Below, in pieces: positions 7,236 to 14,464 of a stretch of DNA of 17,635 bases. Source of the DNA: an uncultured Clostridium sp. (lineage in GTDB: Bacteria; Bacillota; Clostridia; Clostridiales; Clostridiaceae); contig UQFE01000043.1 in the NCBI GenBank assembly GCA_900540255.1, forward strand, positions 1 to 17,635, read 5' to 3'. Below the pieces are notes generated by a model. That model was not told the origin of the DNA, made no database searches, and was given only the letters and a program-made list of their open reading frames with translations. Made by a program: the position numbers and the translations under genes. Position 1 is the stretch's first letter. Every line of letters begins with the position of its first letter.

Positions 7236-7748
7236 ATGATCCTATTAAATAAACTAAAAAATATTTATCGTCTATTTAAATATGAATCAAGTATTCTATC
7301 TTATTCTTTAAGAAGTACACAATCATATGAAACTAACATTACTGAATTTATAAACAATAGCTCACTTTCTAGTAAAACAAAATATCTTATATGGGTTGAT
7401 ACTATTAACTTTAAAACAAATATATTTAAAGGACAACAACATAATTGGATATTAATTAATTCTTATATTTGTACAATAGGAAAACCTACTTCTCCTACTA
7501 TAAAGGGAATCTTTTATGCTGGTCCTAAAGGATATTCATTTGGTGAAGCAAGAGGATTTCGTTGTTTATATTACACTCAAATAAAAGATAATTATTTATT
7601 TCACTCTATTCCTTATAACTTAGATGGAAGTATAAGAGACCCGAGACTTGGACTGCAATTAACAGATGGTTGTGTTCGTCTTGCAACTAAAGATTCCAAA
7701 TGGATTTATTATAATGTTCCATCTGGAAGTACAATATATATATCTTAA
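7236..7748 (+). CDS. YkuD-family L,D-transpeptidase
   Basis: Enzymes of this family form 3-3 peptidoglycan cross-links or attach groups to diaminopimelate using a catalytic cysteine. The 170-residue protein shows a YkuD domain over about residues 48-170: an early strand TKYLIWVDTINFKTNIF, His123 in FHSIPY, and the cysteine motif TDGCVRL at 143-149 (Cys146), ending VPSGSTIYI. The usual motif is SHGCxR, so the histidine before Gly is replaced by aspartate here. I recall this variant in other Gram-positive members, and it need not mean inactivity. The first 35 residues are charged and polar, with no clear signal peptide or membrane anchor, so how it reaches the wall is unclear. The ATG start follows AGGAG with a spacing of about ten bases. 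The gene is transcribed alone. Confidence 0.85.
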   Translation: MILLNKLKNIYRLFKYESSILSYSLRSTQSYETNITEFINNSSLSSKTKYLIWVDTINFKTNIFKGQQHNWILINSYICTIGKPTSPTIKGIFYAGPKGYSFGEARGFRCLYYTQIKDNYLFHSIPYNLDGSIRDPRLGLQLTDGCVRLATKDSKWIYYNVPSGSTIYIS

Positions 7749-7784
7749 TATATTATATGATATACACCAAAATACTTCTTTGCT

Positions 7785-7831
7785 AAAAAAAAGCACCATA
7801 TAGTAAAATAAATACTACTATAGTGCTTTTT
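7785..7831. terminator. Bidirectional terminator between the transpeptidase and cyclophilin genes
   Basis: AAAGCAC..TATAGTA pairs with TACTATAGTGCTTT, with A-runs before and T-runs after. It lies between two convergent genes and can serve both strands. Confidence 0.87.
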
Positions 7832-7847
7832 AAGTTATTTTTAATAA

Positions 7848-8513
7848 TTATTCATTTATCTTTTCTGGTTCTGAATAATTTATTCCTTTTGTATCTACTC
7901 TTATTTCTTCAATAACAACATCATTTAATGGCTTATCATTAGAATTAGTTTCCACTGAATTTATTTCTTTTACAATGTTTAAACCATCTATTACTTGCCC
8001 AAATGCTGCATATTTATCATTTAAATGTGGAGCTTCATCTGCCATAATAAAGAATTGACTTCCAGCTGAATCTGGATTATTAGTTCTTGCCATAGATAAT
8101 ATACCTTCTGTATGTTTTAAATCATTAAACTTATATCCATTTTCAGCAAACTCCCCTTTAATTGAATATCCTGGTCCACCTGTACCATTACCATTTGGAC
8201 ATCCACCTTGAATCATAAACCCTTTAATTACTCTATGAAAAGTTAATCCATCATAAAATCTTGAATTTGCTAAAGATATAAAATTATTTACGGTATTTGG
8301 TGCTTTATCAGGATATAATTTTGCTGTAATTACACCATAATCTTTAATCTTTATTGTTGCTATTGGTAATTCTGCTGGTGCTTCAACTTTCTTATTCCAA
8401 GAATCACCTGTAACATTATTTTTAGAATTATTTATTGATGAGCATCCTATAAGAGCAATTACAGCTGCACTTGCTCCTATTAATGCAACTCCACATTTTA
8501 AAATTTTATTCAT
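7848..8513 (-). CDS. Cyclophilin-type peptidyl-prolyl isomerase, lipoprotein
   Basis: This enzyme catalyses cis-trans isomerisation of proline bonds, probably helping proteins fold outside the membrane. Residues 1-24 form a lipoprotein signal: a basic start MNKILK, a hydrophobic stretch, and a lipobox ALIGC with Cys24 as the lipidation site. A polar linker follows to about residue 50. The cyclophilin domain occupies about 50-205, with FHRVIKGFMIQGG (Arg94, Met100, Gln102), MARTNNPDSAGSQFFI (142-156) and HLNDKYAAFGQV. The tryptophan that confers cyclosporin sensitivity in human CypA is replaced by His here, as in many bacterial members. The gene is monocistronic and converges with the transpeptidase gene. 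A GGGAGAG sits upstream of the ATG. Clostridia often encode several cyclophilins, so no gene symbol is given. Confidence 0.93.
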   Translation of the reverse strand: MNKILKCGVALIGASAAVIALIGCSSINNSKNNVTGDSWNKKVEAPAELPIATIKIKDYGVITAKLYPDKAPNTVNNFISLANSRFYDGLTFHRVIKGFMIQGGCPNGNGTGGPGYSIKGEFAENGYKFNDLKHTEGILSMARTNNPDSAGSQFFIMADEAPHLNDKYAAFGQVIDGLNIVKEINSVETNSNDKPLNDVVIEEIRVDTKGINYSEPEKINE

Positions 8514-8562
8514 TTTAACTAACTCTCCCTTTTTTCATGTTTTCATAATATCAAATAATATC

Positions 8563-8593
8563 AAAAAAAAACTCAGCTATCAAGCTAAGTTTT
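8563..8593 (-). terminator. Terminator of the 43-residue ORF
   Basis: AAAACTTAGCT/AGCTGAGTTTT on the minus strand encloses a short TGAT loop and is followed by a U run. It lies 30 bases past the stop of the small gene at 8623, and supports that gene being a separate transcription unit. Confidence 0.78.
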
Positions 8594-8622
8594 CATATAC
8601 AATGTATTATTATCAAAGCTAG

Positions 8623-8754
8623 TTAAAGATTTTCTCCTTCAAAACTTTTATATTCACTATGATTTTTGTCATTGCCTATATTATTTTGATTTTGATGAAG
8701 CTTTTGTCTTCTTTTTCCCTTTTGACATTTTTTATCTTTTATATTATCATTCAT
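8623..8754 (-). CDS. Small hydrophilic protein, 43 residues, unknown function
   Basis: The frame encodes MNDNIKDKKC, a basic core QKGKRRQKLH, and an Asn/Asp-rich tail ending EGENL. An AAGGGAG ribosome binding site lies nine bases ahead of the ATG, and a good terminator follows the stop. The gap between the flanking minus-strand genes is otherwise unexplained. It has one cysteine, no membrane segment, and a Lys/Arg-rich middle that could contact nucleic acid, but that is speculation. I do not recognise a family. Genuine translation is supported by the ribosome binding site and terminator rather than by homology. Confidence 0.6.
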   Translation of the reverse strand: MNDNIKDKKCQKGKRRQKLHQNQNNIGNDKNHSEYKSFEGENL

Positions 8755-8849
8755 AAAAATGCACTCCCTTCGAAATTATTTTTTCACAAAAGGTTGCATA
8801 TAATACATTATTTATAATTATGAATAATAAATTATGTTTATAATTAAAA

Positions 8850-9266
8850 TTATATTTCAAACTCTTCTATTTCTATAGAATAATTTCCACAGTTCTTACA
8901 AACATCAATTATTACAATATAACTTTGATTAACTTTACCACTCTTTTGTAACTTATTATAACTTAATCCTTCATATTTTTTATCTAAAGTACTAATAACA
9001 AATTTTCCATCCTTTGCATATATATAAAAATTAAGCTCTAAAAAATCAAAAAATTTCTTTTTTTCTTCTACTCCAGCTTTACATTTTGAACATGGTAAAT
9101 CAAAATAAGCTTTTGAAAACTCCACGTTTTCAGCATTATTTAATATCTCAATTACTTTTTCTTCATTAATATCATCCAATGGGTTAACTTCATCATTTTC
9201 AAAATACTCTAAATTATCATTATTTAATATGTATTCTTTTTCATAATATTTAAATGTAAATTCCAT
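8850..9266 (-). CDS. Uncharacterised protein with two CxxC pairs (possibly DUF3785)
   Basis: A 138-residue acidic, soluble protein with no signal peptide or membrane segment. Two cysteine pairs, Cys59-Cys62 in DLPCSKCKAG and Cys123-Cys126 in DVCKNCGNY, are placed as in a split zinc ribbon, so metal binding is likely. The stretch between them, about 60 residues, looks like alternating strands (FLELNFYIYAKDGKFVIS). The N-terminal FTFKYYEKEYIL and the length recall a clostridial family of unknown function, which I believe is DUF3785, though I cannot confirm this here. The start is supported by AAGGGATG eight bases upstream of ATG. No terminator is obvious just downstream, so some transcripts may continue into the 43-residue gene, which follows on the same strand about 95 bp away. 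Confidence 0.75.
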   Translation of the reverse strand: MEFTFKYYEKEYILNNDNLEYFENDEVNPLDDINEEKVIEILNNAENVEFSKAYFDLPCSKCKAGVEEKKKFFDFLELNFYIYAKDGKFVISTLDKKYEGLSYNKLQKSGKVNQSYIVIIDVCKNCGNYSIEIEEFEI

Positions 9267-9380
9267 TTAATTATCATCCCTTCAAATTTTATATTACTTA
9301 TTTAAACTAAATAATAACATACCAAATTTAATTAATAAAGCAATCTATTTAGAAATAACATGAATTTTGTAAAATAATTA

Positions 9381-9409
9381 TTAACAGTTATTTGATTATA
9401 GTGTACAAT
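9381..9409 (+). promoter_or_regulatory. Promoter for the NlpC/P60-like gene
   Basis: TTAACA and TACAAT are separated by exactly 17 bp, placing transcription start near 9416. It is well positioned for the plus-strand gene and points away from the divergent minus-strand gene. Confidence 0.5.
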
Positions 9410-9495
9410 ATAAACTAAGATTTTTAAAAATTAAGTAAATGATGAATTTGATTCTAAATAATTATTCATTGTTTACCATAAGGATGGGTGGTATT

Positions 9496-10104
9496 TTGAA
9501 CAATAAACACATATATATAGTACTGTCTAGAACTGGTACAACATTTTCAAATGTAATAGCACTTTTTACTCAAAAAGAATACTCTCATGTTTCTATTTCA
9601 TTAGATCCTTCATTTACTAAGATGTTTTCATTTGGACGTAAAATACCCTCAAAGGTTTTACCTGCAGGTTTAGTTGAAGAAAATCTTTATGATGGTGTTT
9701 TTACTTTATATCCTAAAAGCAAATGCTTAATTTATAAAGTTAATGTAACAAAAGAACAATATGAATATTTAAACAGTTCAATAAATACTTTCTTTGAAAA
9801 TAAGGATAATTATAAATACAGTGTTTTAGGTACTGTAACTGCATACTTTAATATTCCTGTTAAAAGAGAATATTATTATTTTTGCTCACAATTTATAGCT
9901 GAACTACTTATAAATAGTGGAATATATAAAACGGACAAGCCTCCTGAAATAATTAAACCTATGGATTTACTAGAAATAAAAAATAAAACTCTTGTATATG
10001 AAGGAATTATAGATGAAGAAAATTATCAAAATTATATTGACAACAACTTCTCAGTTTTTAATTCACCAAGATTAAATAAAGTAATTTCAAAATTAATACG
10101 ATAA
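9496..10104 (+). CDS. Permuted papain-like (NlpC/P60, YiiX/YaeF-type) cysteine hydrolase
   Basis: The protein, about 202 residues, has the order seen in circularly permuted NlpC/P60 enzymes. The histidine block YSHVSISLD comes first (His31), and the cysteine block YYYFCSQFIAELL comes late (Cys130). The segment IYIVLSRTGTTFSNVIALFT opens the fold. Related proteins act as amidases or hydrolases on lipid, peptide or cell-wall substrates, but the substrate cannot be told from sequence. There is no signal peptide, so it is probably cytoplasmic. Start choice is uncertain: ATG 9439 gives 221 residues but has no good ribosome binding site; ATG 9484 overlaps AAGG; TTG 9496, behind GGATGGGTGG, starts at the first recognisable fold residue and is my choice. 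A terminator follows. Confidence 0.78.
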   Translation: MNNKHIYIVLSRTGTTFSNVIALFTQKEYSHVSISLDPSFTKMFSFGRKIPSKVLPAGLVEENLYDGVFTLYPKSKCLIYKVNVTKEQYEYLNSSINTFFENKDNYKYSVLGTVTAYFNIPVKREYYYFCSQFIAELLINSGIYKTDKPPEIIKPMDLLEIKNKTLVYEGIIDEENYQNYIDNNFSVFNSPRLNKVISKLIR

Positions 10105-10127
10105 TTTTTAATATACATAACTCGTAT

Positions 10128-10172
10128 AAAAATAAGCATAATTATTTTTTATAATTCATGCTTATTTTTTTT
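10128..10172 (+). terminator. Terminator after the NlpC/P60-like gene
   Basis: AAATAAGCATAATTAT pairs with ATAATTCATGCTTATTT (one bulged C), followed by eight T. It lies about 25 bases past the stop codon. Confidence 0.87.
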
Positions 10173-10267
10173 ATGAATCAATATAATTAATATGTTGAAT
10201 TATTAACAAATTTACATTTACCCTCATATTATATAACAATTATCCTATTAATAAGGAGGCTTATAAA

Positions 10268-10768
10268 ATGTATTCAGTAAATCTTCCATATCCTAAAGTT
10301 AATGTAAAAGATAAAAACTCAAAATACATTGATTTAATCTTACTTAATTTTTCAAGTTCTATTTCTGAATTTAGTGCTATAACTCAATATACTTATCATG
10401 AAATATCTTATATTTATAAAAACCCAGAAGTTTCAAAAATATTAAATGGAATATCAATTGTAGAAATGTATCATTTAAAATTGCTTGGTGAAATATTAAT
10501 ACAACTTGGAGCTGAACCTGGATATTGGATTGATAATAAAAAGAAAAATTATTGGTCTAGTAAGCTTTTAGATTATGACCTATCATCGCTAAAACATATC
10601 TTAGAAATTGATATTAACTCTGAAAAAGAAGCAATAAAACAATATAAGGAAACCATATCAAAAATAAGTGATGAAAATATTAATGATATATTAAAGAGAA
10701 TAATTTTAGATGAAGAAATTCATATTCAATTATTTTTAGATCTTTATAAAAAGTATGTAATACAATAA
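10268..10768 (+). CDS. Ferritin-like (rubrerythrin-type) diiron protein
   Basis: A 166-residue all-helical protein with the carboxylate pattern of ferritin-like diiron carriers. Glu34 lies in helix 1 (SEFSAITQY), Glu66-x-x-His69 in helix 2 (VEMYHLKLLG), Glu119/Glu121 in helix 3 (NSEKEAIKQYKE), and Glu149-x-x-His152 in helix 4 (DEEIHIQLF). Two ExxH pairs suit an iron or manganese pair. It lacks the rubredoxin tail of full rubrerythrin. In anaerobes such proteins usually deal with peroxide or store iron, which is a family-level inference. A strong AAGGAGG lies seven bases before ATG. The gene is monocistronic and closes with a long hairpin shared with hom. Confidence 0.83.
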   Translation: MYSVNLPYPKVNVKDKNSKYIDLILLNFSSSISEFSAITQYTYHEISYIYKNPEVSKILNGISIVEMYHLKLLGEILIQLGAEPGYWIDNKKKNYWSSKLLDYDLSSLKHILEIDINSEKEAIKQYKETISKISDENINDILKRIILDEEIHIQLFLDLYKKYVIQ

Positions 10769-10797
10769 TTTATCATATTATACGTAATTTATATAAA

Positions 10798-10856
10798 AAA
10801 ACAACTCCTTATTTTAACAATTTTCTATTTTAACTGTTATAAATAAGGAGTTATTT
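10798..10856. terminator. Bidirectional terminator between the ferritin-like gene and hom
   Basis: AACTCCTTATTT-TAACA pairs with TGTTATAAATAAGGAGTT, flanked by A-run and T-rich tracts. It sits between convergent genes and ends five bases from the hom stop codon. Confidence 0.87.
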
Positions 10857-10860
10857 TATT

Positions 10861-12162
10861 TTAATTAAAATCTTCAATTCTAATTAAGTTTTCTACAACT
10901 TTTACAGTTCTTAAATCATATAGCTTATCTATTGAATCCTTTATTAAATACTCCTTTGTTTTATGTGTAATTAATACTAATGTAACTTCTACATTTTCAT
11001 TTCTTTTTCTTCCCTTTTGAATAACAGATTTTAAGCTAACTCTATTTGCCCCAAATATAGTTGTTATTTGCCCTAGCACCCCTGGTTTATCATCAACACT
11101 AATTCTAATATAATATCTACTTTCCACTTCATTAATATTTTTAATTTTCTTTTCCCATAAATTATTTCTTATAATAGGAACTTCATTATCTTGATCTATA
11201 TTGCCTCTTAAGATTGCAATTATATCACTTACTACTGCACTTCCTGTAGGTAAATCTCCTGCTCCTCTTCCATAAAACATTAAATCCCCTACTGCATTAC
11301 CATTAATAAAAATTGCATTAAATGAATCATATACATTAGCTAATGGATGTGTTTCTGGAATCATTGTAGGATGAACTCTTAATTCTAAACTTTCATTATC
11401 ATCTTTAGCTATTGCTAATAATTTTATAGCCATTCCAAAATCACTAGCATACTTCATATCTATTGGCTTTATTTTTGTTATTCCTTCTCTATATACATCA
11501 TTAATACTTACTTTTGTTCCAAATGCTAAAGATGCTAATATTGCAAGTTTATATTGAGCATCAAATCCTTCAATATCTGAAGTTGGATCTGCTTCTGCAT
11601 ATCCTTTTTCCTTGGCTTCTTCTAAAACATCATTAAATTCTAAATTTTCTAATTCCATTTTGCTTAAAATATAATTAGTTGTACCATTAACTATACCATA
11701 TAACTCATTAATTTTATTAGCAGTAAGATTTTCATTAATTCCATTTATAATTGGAATTCCACCTGCAACACTTGCCTCATATTGAAACATAACTCCCATT
11801 TCTTCTGCCTTTTCAAATACTTCGTCCCCAGCTGTTGCTAAAAGCATTTTATTAGCTGTTACTATATGTTTTTTAGCTTCCATTGCCTTTAGCATATATT
11901 CTTTAGCTGGCTCTACTCCCCCCATTACTTCTACTACAATTTTAATAGAATCATCATTTAATATATCTTCAAAATTTGTAGTTAATTTATCGTCTGAAAT
12001 ATCTACTCCTCTACTTTTATTAATATCTCTAACTAATACTTTTGCTATTTCAATTTCATAACCTGATCTTTTCATTATTTCTTCTTTATTTTTTTGTAGA
12101 ATTATAAATACTCCTCTTCCTACATTCCCCAATCCTAACAAGGCTATTTTTACCTTTTTCAT
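10861..12162 (-). CDS. hom: hom, homoserine dehydrogenase
   Basis: The enzyme reduces aspartate semialdehyde to homoserine with NAD(P)H in the cytoplasm, at the branch point to threonine and methionine. The 433-residue protein has the standard three parts. The Rossmann domain carries GLGNVG at 10-15 and ANKMLL with Lys105. The catalytic domain has GGIPIING and ADPTSDIEGFDAQYK (Asp201, Lys205). A C-terminal ACT domain starts near residue 350 (YYIRISVDDKPGVLGQITTIF) and typically mediates threonine feedback. The frame is open upstream to 12216, but MKKVKIALLGLGNVG is the family start and a GGGGGG ribosome binding site lies about ten bases ahead of it. It is not fused to aspartokinase. It has its own leader after the asnB terminator. 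I see no T-box in that short leader. Confidence 0.95.
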   Translation of the reverse strand: MKKVKIALLGLGNVGRGVFIILQKNKEEIMKRSGYEIEIAKVLVRDINKSRGVDISDDKLTTNFEDILNDDSIKIVVEVMGGVEPAKEYMLKAMEAKKHIVTANKMLLATAGDEVFEKAEEMGVMFQYEASVAGGIPIINGINENLTANKINELYGIVNGTTNYILSKMELENLEFNDVLEEAKEKGYAEADPTSDIEGFDAQYKLAILASLAFGTKVSINDVYREGITKIKPIDMKYASDFGMAIKLLAIAKDDNESLELRVHPTMIPETHPLANVYDSFNAIFINGNAVGDLMFYGRGAGDLPTGSAVVSDIIAILRGNIDQDNEVPIIRNNLWEKKIKNINEVESRYYIRISVDDKPGVLGQITTIFGANRVSLKSVIQKGRKRNENVEVTLVLITHKTKEYLIKDSIDKLYDLRTVKVVENLIRIEDFN

Positions 12163-12284
12163 TAAATATAATCCCCCCTTTTTCTTTCTATCCCCAATTT
12201 TATGTATTAAAACCAAAAAATATTATATTATTAATTATAATACACTTCTTAAATTTTCCATATAATATTTTTTTAAAATTCTTT

Positions 12285-12317
12285 TAAAAATAAAAGAAGC
12301 TTTAAAAAAGCCCCTTT
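12285..12317 (-). terminator. Terminator of asnB
   Basis: On the minus strand AAAGGGGCTTT pairs fully with AAAGCTTCTTT if two G-U pairs are allowed, and is followed by TTATTTTT. It lies 48 bases past the asnB stop. Confidence 0.78.
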
Positions 12318-12364
12318 AAATCACAAGATATAATTTGGTAAAGAAGATTTAATGTTTTATTTTA

Positions 12365-14206
12365 TTAAATTAATATATTAACATTATATTCTCTTAACCA
12401 AGTATCAACTTGAATTAAATATGCTATCATTTGTGGCCCAGTCATAAGTTGTCCAAACCAAGGAGTCTTATATGCTACTCCTTTTGCATCTACTATTTCC
12501 TTAATCTTATCTTTATTTATTATTTGAAGTATAGGTGAAGTTTTATCATCTAATATTTCATTCATCATACTACAAACAATATTAGTATATATAGGATTGT
12601 GAGTCTTAGGATATGGACTCTTTTTTCTATATACTATCTCCTCTGGAAGTATACCCACCAAAGCTTTCCTCAATAATCCTTTTTCTCTTCCTTCTAAAAG
12701 TTTTACATCTACAGGCAAATTAAAAGCATAATCAACAATTCTATAATCTGCAAAAGGCACTCTAACTTCCAAGCTATTATACATACTTGACCTATCTTTT
12801 CTATTTAACAAATTAACCATGAACCACTTTAAATTTAAATAAAATAATTCTCTCATTCTATAAGTTTTTTTATCTTCATTATCTAAATGAGGTACTTCTT
12901 TTAAGGTTTTCAAATATTCTTCATTAGTAAGCTCTTCAATCTTTATATTTTTCAAATTATCATTTAAAATTGTCTTTCTTTCACCAACAGATCTTGACCA
13001 TGGAAAAGTATTAGCATTTATCATTTCTTCATGAGTAAACCATGGATAGCCTGCAAATAATTCATCTGCACACTCTCCTGATAGCCCAACAACAAAATCT
13101 TTTCTAATTTCCTTGCAAAATAGTAATAATGAAGAATCTACATCTGCCATACCTGGTAAATCTCTACTTAAAGTAGCTTCTCTTAATGAATAAGCTAAAT
13201 CTTCTTGTTTTAATAAAACAGTTCTATGATCACTATCTATAAATTTAGCCATTTTTTCTGCAAAATATTGATCTGAAGTGGGTTGGAATAATGATGATTT
13301 AAAATACTTATCATTACCTTCATAATCTATTGAATAAGTTGTTAACCTTTTTCCTTTTTCTTTAAAGTCAGCTGCTGCTATTGCTGATATTGCTGATGAA
13401 TCTAATCCTCCAGATAAAAATGTACATACTGGAACATCCCCTACTAGTTGCCTTTTAATAGCATCAATTAATAATTCTCTAACATGACTTACTGATTCAT
13501 CAGTTGTTTCATTTAACTCCTTAGCTTCAACTTTCCAATACTCCCATATCTTCATACTATCCTTTGTTAGTAACATACAGTTTGCTGGAGCTATTTCATT
13601 TATCCCTTTATATACAGCACTTCCTGGAGCTACTGCTGGCCCTAATGCGAAAAGTTCTGTTAATCCATCTCTATCAATTTCTGCTCTTACCTCTGGATGT
13701 GCAAGTATTGTCTTAATTTCTGAACCAAAAATTAGTTCGCTACCCTTTTTAGAATAAAATAATGGTTTAACTCCCATAGGATCTCTTGCTAAAAAGACTT
13801 GTTTTTTATCTTCATCATAAATAGCAAATGCAAATATTCCATTTAATTTATTAACAACATTTATTCCCCAAGCAATGTATGCCGTTAATAACACTTCAGT
13901 ATCGCAATATGCTTCAAATGTGTAGTTTTCCTCTAATAGTTCTTTTCTTAAATCTTCTGTATTATAAAGTTCTCCATTATAAACAATAATGTATTTCTTT
14001 CCACCCACTACTTTAATCATAGGTTGTCTTCCACCCGCTGGATCTACAACTATCAATCTTCTATGACCTAGCAAAACATTATCAGAATAATATTCTCCCT
14101 CACTATCAGGACCTCGTCTCTCTAATGTTTTAATCATTTTAGTAAGTGTCTTTTCTTCCTTTTTTATATTTTTATGAAAGTCTACCATACCAACTATTCC
14201 ACACAT
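12365..14206 (-). CDS. asnB: asnB, glutamine-hydrolysing asparagine synthetase
   Basis: The enzyme makes asparagine from aspartate, using glutamine-derived ammonia and ATP. The 613-residue protein has the class II glutaminase domain first: MCGIVG with Cys2 as nucleophile after Met removal, RRGPDSEG, GHRRL, VYNGELYN and CDTE at about 76-104. The synthetase domain follows, with the PP-loop SGGLDS at 265-270, then SGECADELFAGYPW and RVPFADYRIVDYAF. It is longer than E. coli AsnB (554). The extra length includes an insert after the PP-loop (around YEGNDKYFKSSLFQPTSDQYF) that I associate with clostridial members. The ATG is preceded by GAAGGTG with eight bases between. The gene is monocistronic, bounded by the importer terminator upstream and its own downstream. 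Confidence 0.95.
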   Translation of the reverse strand: MCGIVGMVDFHKNIKKEEKTLTKMIKTLERRGPDSEGEYYSDNVLLGHRRLIVVDPAGGRQPMIKVVGGKKYIIVYNGELYNTEDLRKELLEENYTFEAYCDTEVLLTAYIAWGINVVNKLNGIFAFAIYDEDKKQVFLARDPMGVKPLFYSKKGSELIFGSEIKTILAHPEVRAEIDRDGLTELFALGPAVAPGSAVYKGINEIAPANCMLLTKDSMKIWEYWKVEAKELNETTDESVSHVRELLIDAIKRQLVGDVPVCTFLSGGLDSSAISAIAAADFKEKGKRLTTYSIDYEGNDKYFKSSLFQPTSDQYFAEKMAKFIDSDHRTVLLKQEDLAYSLREATLSRDLPGMADVDSSLLLFCKEIRKDFVVGLSGECADELFAGYPWFTHEEMINANTFPWSRSVGERKTILNDNLKNIKIEELTNEEYLKTLKEVPHLDNEDKKTYRMRELFYLNLKWFMVNLLNRKDRSSMYNSLEVRVPFADYRIVDYAFNLPVDVKLLEGREKGLLRKALVGILPEEIVYRKKSPYPKTHNPIYTNIVCSMMNEILDDKTSPILQIINKDKIKEIVDAKGVAYKTPWFGQLMTGPQMIAYLIQVDTWLREYNVNILI

Positions 14207-14230
14207 AAAAATTCACCTTCTCATTAAATT

Positions 14231-14266
14231 CATAGTATACACTATGACGAAAACTGTCTTATAGTG
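14231..14266. promoter_or_regulatory. Overlapping inverted repeats upstream of asnB, possible operator
   Basis: CATAGT-ATAC-ACTATG (14231-14246) is a palindrome with 6-bp arms. A second imperfect repeat, CACTATGAC...GTC-TT-ATAGTG (14240-14266), overlaps it, so the half-site ACTAT/ATAGT occurs three times. It covers the place where the asnB promoter should lie, 25-60 bp ahead of the ATG. The regulator is unknown. Confidence 0.4.
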
Positions 14267-14286
14267 AACATTTACTAAAACTAAAA

Positions 14287-14326
14287 CAAAAAAAAGTGGA
14301 ATCGTAATTTTATGACTCCACTTTTT
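14287..14326 (-). terminator. Terminator of the importer operon
   Basis: AAAAAGTGGAGTC pairs with GATTCCACTTTTT on the minus strand (one G-U), followed by a U run. It lies about 38 bases past the small-subunit stop and separates the importer genes from asnB. Confidence 0.87.
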
Positions 14327-14363
14327 GCTAAATGTATATTATTAAATTGGAATTAACAAACAA

Positions 14364-14462
14364 TTATTTTTCGTTTTTTATTGAGATTATTAAAGTAGTA
14401 ATTAATCCACCCCATAGTACTGTCGCACCTATTGCAAAATACGTTATTGCTGTTGCTGTCAT
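14364..14462 (-). CDS. metS: MetS-type small subunit of the NSS methionine/alanine importer
   Basis: A 32-residue membrane microprotein, MTATAITYFA...WGGLITTLIISIKNEK, with one hydrophobic helix (about residues 5-27), the conserved WGG motif and a short charged cytoplasmic-type tail. It matches the pattern of MetS, the small partner of the sodium-coupled importer MetP described in Corynebacterium glutamicum, where both are needed for uptake. Its ATG comes two bases after the transporter stop codon. Its ribosome binding site GAGGAGG lies within the last codons of that gene, so translation is probably coupled. The operon terminator follows. It is too short for most gene finders. Whether this pair moves methionine or another amino acid is inferred from the family only. 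Confidence 0.85.
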   Translation of the reverse strand: MTATAITYFAIGATVLWGGLITTLIISIKNEK

Positions 14463-14464
14463 AA

